A stretch of 10,805 nucleotides of DNA, from positions 1,971-12,775 of the forward strand of contig DEWO01000118.1 of the NCBI GenBank assembly GCA_002363695.1, read 5' to 3'. This DNA comes from Prevotella sp. UBA3208 (GTDB taxonomy: Bacteria > Bacteroidota > Bacteroidia > Bacteroidales > Bacteroidaceae). The notes under the pieces were generated by a model, which saw nothing but the letters and a program-made list of their open reading frames with translations, was not told the origin of the DNA and made no database searches. Below are positions 7,985 to 10,805 of this stretch, piece after piece; position 1 is the stretch's first letter, and each line of letters opens with the position of its first letter. The position numbers were made by a program, and so were the translations under genes.

Positions 7985-8076
7985 TATCCTGAAAACAATC
8001 TTTTTACCTTAAAAAAGGACTAATACCTATTGAAGATAGAAGCGGTCGCCTGTGAGGGTCATCGCTTTATTTTTTT
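7985..8076 (+). ncRNA. Candidate small RNA of about 90 nt upstream of rplU
   Basis: The segment is bounded by a consensus promoter and an intrinsic terminator, contains no ATG-initiated frame of useful length, and is separate from the rplU promoter, which starts 10 nt after its T-tract. Possible internal folds are CTTTTT/AAAAAG (about 8000-8016) and CTAT-TGAAG-ATAG (8027-8039) ahead of the terminator stem. The architecture (promoter, roughly 100 nt, terminator, next to a ribosomal protein gene) resembles that described for the Bacteroidales-1 RNA motif, which is often near the L20 gene, but I cannot claim identity. Alternatively it could be an attenuated leader for rplU read-through transcription. 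The ends are estimates. Confidence 0.55.
8040..8076 (+). terminator. Intrinsic terminator of the small RNA candidate
   Basis: AAGCGGT (8040-8046) pairs with ATCGCTT (8061-8067), followed by a C-C mismatch and GCC/GGT (8048-8050 with 8057-8059) closing a 6-nt loop. The stem runs directly into TATTTTTTT. It lies between two promoters and protects the rplU promoter from upstream transcription. Confidence 0.75.
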
Positions 8077-8085
8077 GCCCATTTA

Positions 8086-8117
8086 TTTGGTAGATTCAAA
8101 GATTTTTCGTACCTTTG
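8086..8117 (+). promoter_or_regulatory. Promoter of rplU-rpmA
   Basis: TTTG (8086-8089), a 20-nt spacer, then TAccTTTG (8110-8117) followed by CGCCC. Transcription should start near 8124, giving a leader of about 80 nt before rplU. Confidence 0.88.
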
Positions 8118-8130
8118 CGCCCGATTTAGT

Positions 8131-8177
8131 CCGTGGTGGCTCAAAGAAGTTGTTGCACGAAGCAATACGCCATGCGG
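8131..8177 (+). promoter_or_regulatory. Foldable 5' leader of rplU
   Basis: Within the predicted leader, 8131-8140 can pair with 8169-8177 (CCG/CGG, two G-T pairs, a bulged G8136, then TGGC/GCCA). This encloses a second hairpin, TGTTGC-ACGAA-GCAATA (8151-8167). A two-stem leader before a ribosomal protein operon is a common place for feedback control by the encoded protein. I do not recognise it as a known family. The A-rich stretch just before the ATG stays unpaired. Confidence 0.4.
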
Positions 8178-8205
8178 AAAAACCCGTTAACAATTAAATA
8201 AAACA

Positions 8206-8523
8206 ATGTACGCAATTGTAGAAATCAACGGTCAGCAGTTCAAGGCTGAGCAGGGCAAAAAGCTCTTCATCAACCACATGAAAGATGTGGAGGCTGGCAA
8301 AACTGTTGAATTCGACAAGGTACTGCTTGTCGACAATGAAGGTTCAGTACAGGTAGGCGCTCCCACCGTAAGTGGCGCAAAAGTAGTATGCGAAGTGGTT
8401 AATCCGCTCGTAAAGGGTGAGAAGGTAATCGTTTTCAAGATGAAGCGTCGTAAGGACTCTCGCAAGCGCAACGGTCACCGTCAGCAGTACACCCAGGTAG
8501 AAGTTAAATCAGTAATTGCTTAA
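8206..8523 (+). CDS. rplU: 50S ribosomal protein L21
   Basis: The 105-residue bL21 protein of the large ribosomal subunit, which binds 23S rRNA. It starts [19 protein letters not shown], where the family typically has MYAIV..GGKQ; the N-terminal half is a beta-barrel-like fold ([16 protein letters not shown]). The C-terminal basic signature [20 protein letters not shown] (73-92) includes the conserved KxKxRKxxRxxxGHRQ-type rRNA-binding motif. The length is normal. The ATG is preceded by an A-rich region with no Shine-Dalgarno, and the gene has a consensus promoter about 90 nt upstream. rpmA follows 18 nt after the stop, the almost universal bacterial pairing of L21 and L27. Confidence 0.98.
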   Translation: MYAIVEINGQQFKAEQGKKLFINHMKDVEAGKTVEFDKVLLVDNEGSVQVGAPTVSGAKVVCEVVNPLVKGEKVIVFKMKRRKDSRKRNGHRQQYTQVEVKSVIA

Positions 8524-8527
8524 ACTT

Positions 8528-8533
8528 AGGAGG
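8528..8533 (+). promoter_or_regulatory. Strong Shine-Dalgarno of rpmA
   Basis: AGGAGG lies 8 nt before the rpmA ATG and 4 nt after the rplU stop. It is the only full Shine-Dalgarno at a gene start in this window; the others have A-rich starts, as usual in Bacteroidetes. Confidence 0.8.
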
Positions 8534-8541
8534 AACAAGAA

Positions 8542-8799
8542 ATGGCACATAAGAAAGGTGTAGGTAGTTCTAAGAACGGTCGTGAGTCAGCAGCTCAGCG
8601 ACTTGGCATTAAGATTTTCGGTGGCCAGAAGGTTGTTGCAGGTAACATTATCGTTCGTCAGCGTGGCTCTAAGCACAATGCAGGCAACAACGTGGCTATG
8701 GGTAAGGACGATACGCTCTATGCTCTCTGCGATGGTACTGTAGAGTTCCACAAGGGCAGACACGACAAGAGCTATGTATCAGTAGTTCCTGAAGCATAA
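8542..8799 (+). CDS. rpmA: 50S ribosomal protein L27
   Basis: The 85-residue bL27 protein, whose N-terminal tail reaches toward the peptidyl transferase centre and helps place the tRNA acceptor ends. It starts [20 protein letters not shown], matching the family start MAHKKxxGSxxNGRDS. It therefore lacks the cleavable N-terminal extension found in Firmicutes L27 and needs no dedicated processing protease. The core [19 protein letters not shown] (33-51) is the conserved ribosome-binding segment, and the C-terminal part carries [19 protein letters not shown]. Length is normal. It is the second gene of the rplU-rpmA operon and is followed 45 nt later by a strong terminator. Confidence 0.98.
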   Translation: MAHKKGVGSSKNGRESAAQRLGIKIFGGQKVVAGNIIVRQRGSKHNAGNNVAMGKDDTLYALCDGTVEFHKGRHDKSYVSVVPEA

Positions 8800-8844
8800 C
8801 GCCGAAAGAGTTACAAACAAAATAATTTATTCCAAACAAACAAT

Positions 8845-8871
8845 AAAAGGGGATCTTCGGATTCCCTTTTT
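8845..8871 (+). terminator. Terminator of rplU-rpmA with cUUCGg tetraloop
   Basis: AAAAGGGGATC (8845-8855) pairs over 11 positions with GATTCCCTTTT (8860-8870), with one G-T pair, closing the very stable C(TTCG)G tetraloop (8856-8859). It ends in a T5 run. Because the left arm begins with A residues, it could also stop minus-strand transcripts, less efficiently. Confidence 0.92.
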
Positions 8872-8901
8872 CCATGTTAACACAATTCAGCGGATTTGCA
8901 C

Positions 8902-8934
8902 AAAAAAAAATTGATTGTCTCACGACAACCAATC
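8902..8934 (-). terminator. Minus-strand intrinsic terminator downstream of the DUF3256-like gene
   Basis: On the minus strand the stem ATTGGTTGTC/GACAATCAAT closes a GTGA (GNRA) tetraloop and runs into nine T residues. One pair is G-T on the minus strand but A-C on the plus strand, so the fold is fully paired only in minus-strand RNA. It lies about 100 nt after the DUF3256-like stop and can end that operon. Confidence 0.8.
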
Positions 8935-8972
8935 TTTTAATTAACCTTAATAATCTAATACCATGAAAAACA
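8902..8972 (-). ncRNA. Possible minus-strand small RNA of about 70 nt
   Basis: A -7 element with a partial -33 element lies just upstream (8979-9009) and a strong terminator at the end (8902-8934). The RNA would begin near 8972. Its first part is the exact complement of a plus-strand translation-start-like stretch (8941-8970). It might instead be merely the 3' UTR of the DUF3256-like mRNA. The ends are estimates. Confidence 0.35.
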
Positions 8973-8978
8973 CACATG

Positions 8979-9009
8979 CAAAGATAGGAAAAAAATATTA
9001 TCATGCAAT
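8979..9009 (-). promoter_or_regulatory. Possible minus-strand promoter between the DUF3256-like gene and its terminator
   Basis: The minus strand reads TAtcTTTG (8986 down to 8979), a full -7 match, with ATTG (9009 down to 9006) after a 19-nt spacer as an imperfect -33 element. No gene lies downstream on this strand before the terminator. Confidence 0.4.
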
Positions 9010-9035
9010 GTTTTTAGGCTAAAATTATCAATTAT

Positions 9036-9608
9036 TTAAATCTTATTAAGAAATCCATTGCTCCATTTTAGGTTTATTGACATTTTACGTGTCTCTTTTT
9101 GCTCTTCATTGGCCGGAGCGTCCAGCTTGGTTACAGGCTCCAAAGTCAACTCGTCTTCCTCTTCATGCAGTACTGCAACGAACATGGGGGCATCAGGGCT
9201 GTCCATATATTGCGCTGTAGCCAACTTTCTCCATTTGACGGAATAGAAACTGACCGTGCTTTCGCGGACATCCTTGCCATAAGTTCTGACCATGCACACT
9301 ATTTGGTTGGCGCTGTCCACCTGCTCATTCACAGGCAACAACTTCATCTCCAGTGAAGAAGCCTCGTTCAGTGCTATTGATACATAGCGGTCAGTCAGTT
9401 TCTGCATACGGCTTTTACCTCCTAAAGTATTGTCCACTTCCGCATCCATCTTGGAAGCAGCAAAGTCGATGAAGTCCAGGAGATTATTCTTCGTCAAGTA
9501 CGTCAACAAAGAATCAGGCATTTCCTTTAACACACTTTGCATCGTTTCAACTTGAGCCGACGCACTCAGAGCAAACATCAGGAATATGGATACAAATATC
9601 TTTCTCAT
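9036..9608 (-). CDS. Exported DUF3256-like protein of unknown function
   Basis: A 190-residue protein with a clear type I signal peptide (MRKIFVSIFLMFALSASA, cleavage before QVETM), so it is predicted to be periplasmic or surface-exposed. It carries no lipobox cysteine and no later membrane helix. The mature part (SVLKEMPDSLLTYLTKNNLLDFIDF, then MDAEVDNTLGGKSRMQKL) and its position next to rsmE fit my recollection of DUF3256, a family restricted to Bacteroidales with no known function. No catalytic motif is apparent; the C-terminal third is acidic and then basic. I chose the ATG at 9608; a TTG two codons upstream is possible but would put Thr before the basic start of the signal peptide. It lies 40 nt after the rsmE stop with no promoter seen between, so it is probably the last gene of that operon. 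Confidence 0.85.
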   Translation of the reverse strand: MRKIFVSIFLMFALSASAQVETMQSVLKEMPDSLLTYLTKNNLLDFIDFAASKMDAEVDNTLGGKSRMQKLTDRYVSIALNEASSLEMKLLPVNEQVDSANQIVCMVRTYGKDVRESTVSFYSVKWRKLATAQYMDSPDAPMFVAVLHEEEDELTLEPVTKLDAPANEEQKETRKMSINLKWSNGFLNKI

Positions 9609-9648
9609 AGTCAAAATCAGTCCGTAACTTTTCTCATTATCACATAGT

Positions 9649-10368
9649 TCACGTTTTACTAAGCTGCATCATCATCACGGCAGAAAGGCCAGCCGTCTCC
9701 GTGCGCAAACGGCTTTGTCCCAGATGCACTGAGACGAATCCTTGTGCCACTGCCTCCTTCACTTCGTCTATCGAGAAATCGCCTTCAGGACCTATTAGTA
9801 CCGTGGTGGGTTCAGAAGCAGTAAGCTTGCGCAACTCGTCATAGAGATAGGTTCGAGGGACTTCCTCGTAGCAGTGGGCTATAAACTTATGTCCTTCTCT
9901 CGGCTGAGCCACAAACTCCTTAAAAGCCTGCATGTCGTTGAGTTTTGTCCTCCACGCTTTATGACTCTGCTTGACGGCCGAAACGACAATCTTGTCAGCC
10001 CGTGGTATCTTGACGACACGCCGTTCAGAAAACTGGCAGTTCAGGAACGAGATTTCGTCAACACCTATTTCCACCGTTTTCTCAATCATCCATTCCATCC
10101 GATCCATCAGCTTCGTGGGAGCAATAGCCAGATGCACATGTCCTGCCCACTGAGGCTGTTGTGGAAAAGCCTCCTGGATTTCGTACATACAGTGTTTGGT
10201 GTGAGCAAGTGTCACCACGGCACGATAGAATGTGCCCTCGCCGTCCATCAGCATCATCTCGTCTCCCACTTTGAGGCGAAGCACACGCAGGGCGTGCATA
10301 GCCTCTTCGGCAGGTAATTCAGTCTGACTGGCTGCCTCAGGTACGAAGAAGAATCTGACTTCCTTCAT
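9649..10368 (-). CDS. rsmE: 16S rRNA (uracil-1498-N3)-methyltransferase RsmE
   Basis: A SPOUT-class methyltransferase that uses SAM to methylate U1498 of 16S rRNA in the assembled 30S subunit. At 239 residues it has normal length. The N-terminal PUA-like domain (about 1-70) contains HALRVLRLKVGDEMMLMDGEG; the knot domain contains KLMDRMEWMIEKTVEIGV (86-103), QFSERRVVK (112-120), the SAM-loop motif IGPEGDFS (192-199) and LGQSRLRTETA (216-226), which are the signature motifs of the family. The start codon overlaps the stop of the upstream transporter gene in an ATGA arrangement, suggesting translational coupling. The DUF3256-like gene follows 40 nt later. Confidence 0.95.
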   Translation of the reverse strand: MKEVRFFFVPEAASQTELPAEEAMHALRVLRLKVGDEMMLMDGEGTFYRAVVTLAHTKHCMYEIQEAFPQQPQWAGHVHLAIAPTKLMDRMEWMIEKTVEIGVDEISFLNCQFSERRVVKIPRADKIVVSAVKQSHKAWRTKLNDMQAFKEFVAQPREGHKFIAHCYEEVPRTYLYDELRKLTASEPTTVLIGPEGDFSIDEVKEAVAQGFVSVHLGQSRLRTETAGLSAVMMMQLSKT

Positions 10369-10805
10369 TTCTTTTCAGGCTTGAAGACGAATGCGAACGA
10401 CAGACCTACAATGAGCGAGAAAGCCGAGAAGATGAACCAGCATGTCTGCCAGTCGCCTTCCAGATAAGCACCTTCCCAATGACAATAGTGATTGACCACT
10501 TCGCCGGCAGCCAATGTTCCGATGGTAGCTCCAAGGCCGTTGGTCATCATCATAAATAGTCCCTGTGCTGAAGCCTTGATGCTGGGTTCGCACTCCTGAT
10601 CGACGAAAATGCCGCCCGAGACGTTGAAGAAGTCGAAAGCCACACCATAGACAACACATGAGAGGATGAAGAATATCACGCCAGGCATAGCCGGATTGCC
10701 AATGCCGAAGAATCCAAAACGGAAGACCCATGCAAACATGGACATGAGCATGACAACCTTGATACCATATCGTTTCAGGAAGAACGGAATCATCAGGATG
10801 CACAG
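10365..10805 (-). CDS. Nucleoside-permease-like MFS transporter, C-terminal part (5' partial)
   Basis: The open frame runs off the right edge; 146 residues of the C-terminal half are visible, with about five hydrophobic helices (for example VVMLMSMFAWVFRFGFFGIG, GVIFFILSCVVYGVAFDFF and CWFIFSAFSLIVGLSFAFVF). The segment FFNVSGGIFVDQE followed by IKASAQGLFMMMTNGLGATIG matches the conserved region of the NupG/XapB nucleoside:H+ symporter family, as does the ending DWQTCWFIF...FKPEKK. It would import nucleosides across the inner membrane; exact substrate specificity cannot be judged. An internal ATG at 10793 is not the start, because the frame continues upstream through LCIL. Its stop overlaps the rsmE start by 4 nt (ATGA), so the two are cotranscribed. 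Confidence 0.88.
   Translation of the reverse strand: MCILMIPFFLKRYGIKVVMLMSMFAWVFRFGFFGIGNPAMPGVIFFILSCVVYGVAFDFFNVSGGIFVDQECEPSIKASAQGLFMMMTNGLGATIGTLAAGEVVNHYCHWEGAYLEGDWQTCWFIFSAFSLIVGLSFAFVFKPEKK

Noticed and set aside
8963..9022. A 19-codon plus-strand frame (MKNTHAKIGKKYYHAMFLG)
   Set aside because: It is too short to support as a gene and has no recognised homology; it is kept only as part of the orphan-leader observation.
9609..9614. TTG start two codons upstream for the DUF3256-like protein
   Set aside because: The ATG at 9608 gives a standard signal peptide starting MRK and needs no rare start codon.

Overview
The window looks like a chromosomal segment from a member of the Bacteroidales, most likely Prevotella or a close relative. 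The clues are four near-perfect Bacteroidetes-type promoters (TTTG, 20-nt spacer, TAnnTTTG), A-rich start regions that mostly lack a Shine-Dalgarno sequence, a Reg_prop/Y_Y_Y propeller protein of the kind common in this phylum, a DUF3256-like protein, and tRNA genes without an encoded CCA end. Most of it is core housekeeping DNA. No insertion sequence, CRISPR array, phage or integrase gene is visible.

Left block, plus strand: the 3' end of trmD, then glyA (serine hydroxymethyltransferase), a 911-residue exported sensor-like propeller protein, and uvrA. The last three are spaced by 9 and 35 nt with no recognisable promoter between them, so they probably share one transcript. The propeller protein has the periplasmic sensor, Y_Y_Y domain and single membrane anchor of a hybrid two-component system, but it ends in a 46-residue acidic tail with no kinase, receiver or DNA-binding domain.

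Middle block, plus strand: four tRNA genes, Thr(CGT), Gly(CCC), Ser(GCT) and Glu(CTC), in two promoter-driven units. A 429-nt gap follows. It holds a self-contained promoter/hairpin/U-tract unit predicted to make a small RNA of about 90 nt, then the promoter and a foldable leader of rplU-rpmA (ribosomal proteins L21 and L27). That operon ends at a strong terminator with a cUUCGg tetraloop.

Right block, minus strand: read from the right edge, the C-terminal part of a nucleoside-permease-like MFS transporter, rsmE (16S rRNA m3U1498 methyltransferase, ATGA overlap with the transporter) and a small exported DUF3256-like protein. The two blocks converge on a gap of about 160 nt. This gap carries a minus-strand terminator with a possible promoter of its own just upstream. 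Read on the plus strand, the same DNA resembles a gene leader and start codon with no gene behind it.

The most interesting items are the kinase-less propeller protein between glyA and uvrA, the small RNA candidate upstream of rplU, and the overlapping leader/minus-strand RNA signals between rpmA and the DUF3256-like gene. None is proven by sequence alone.
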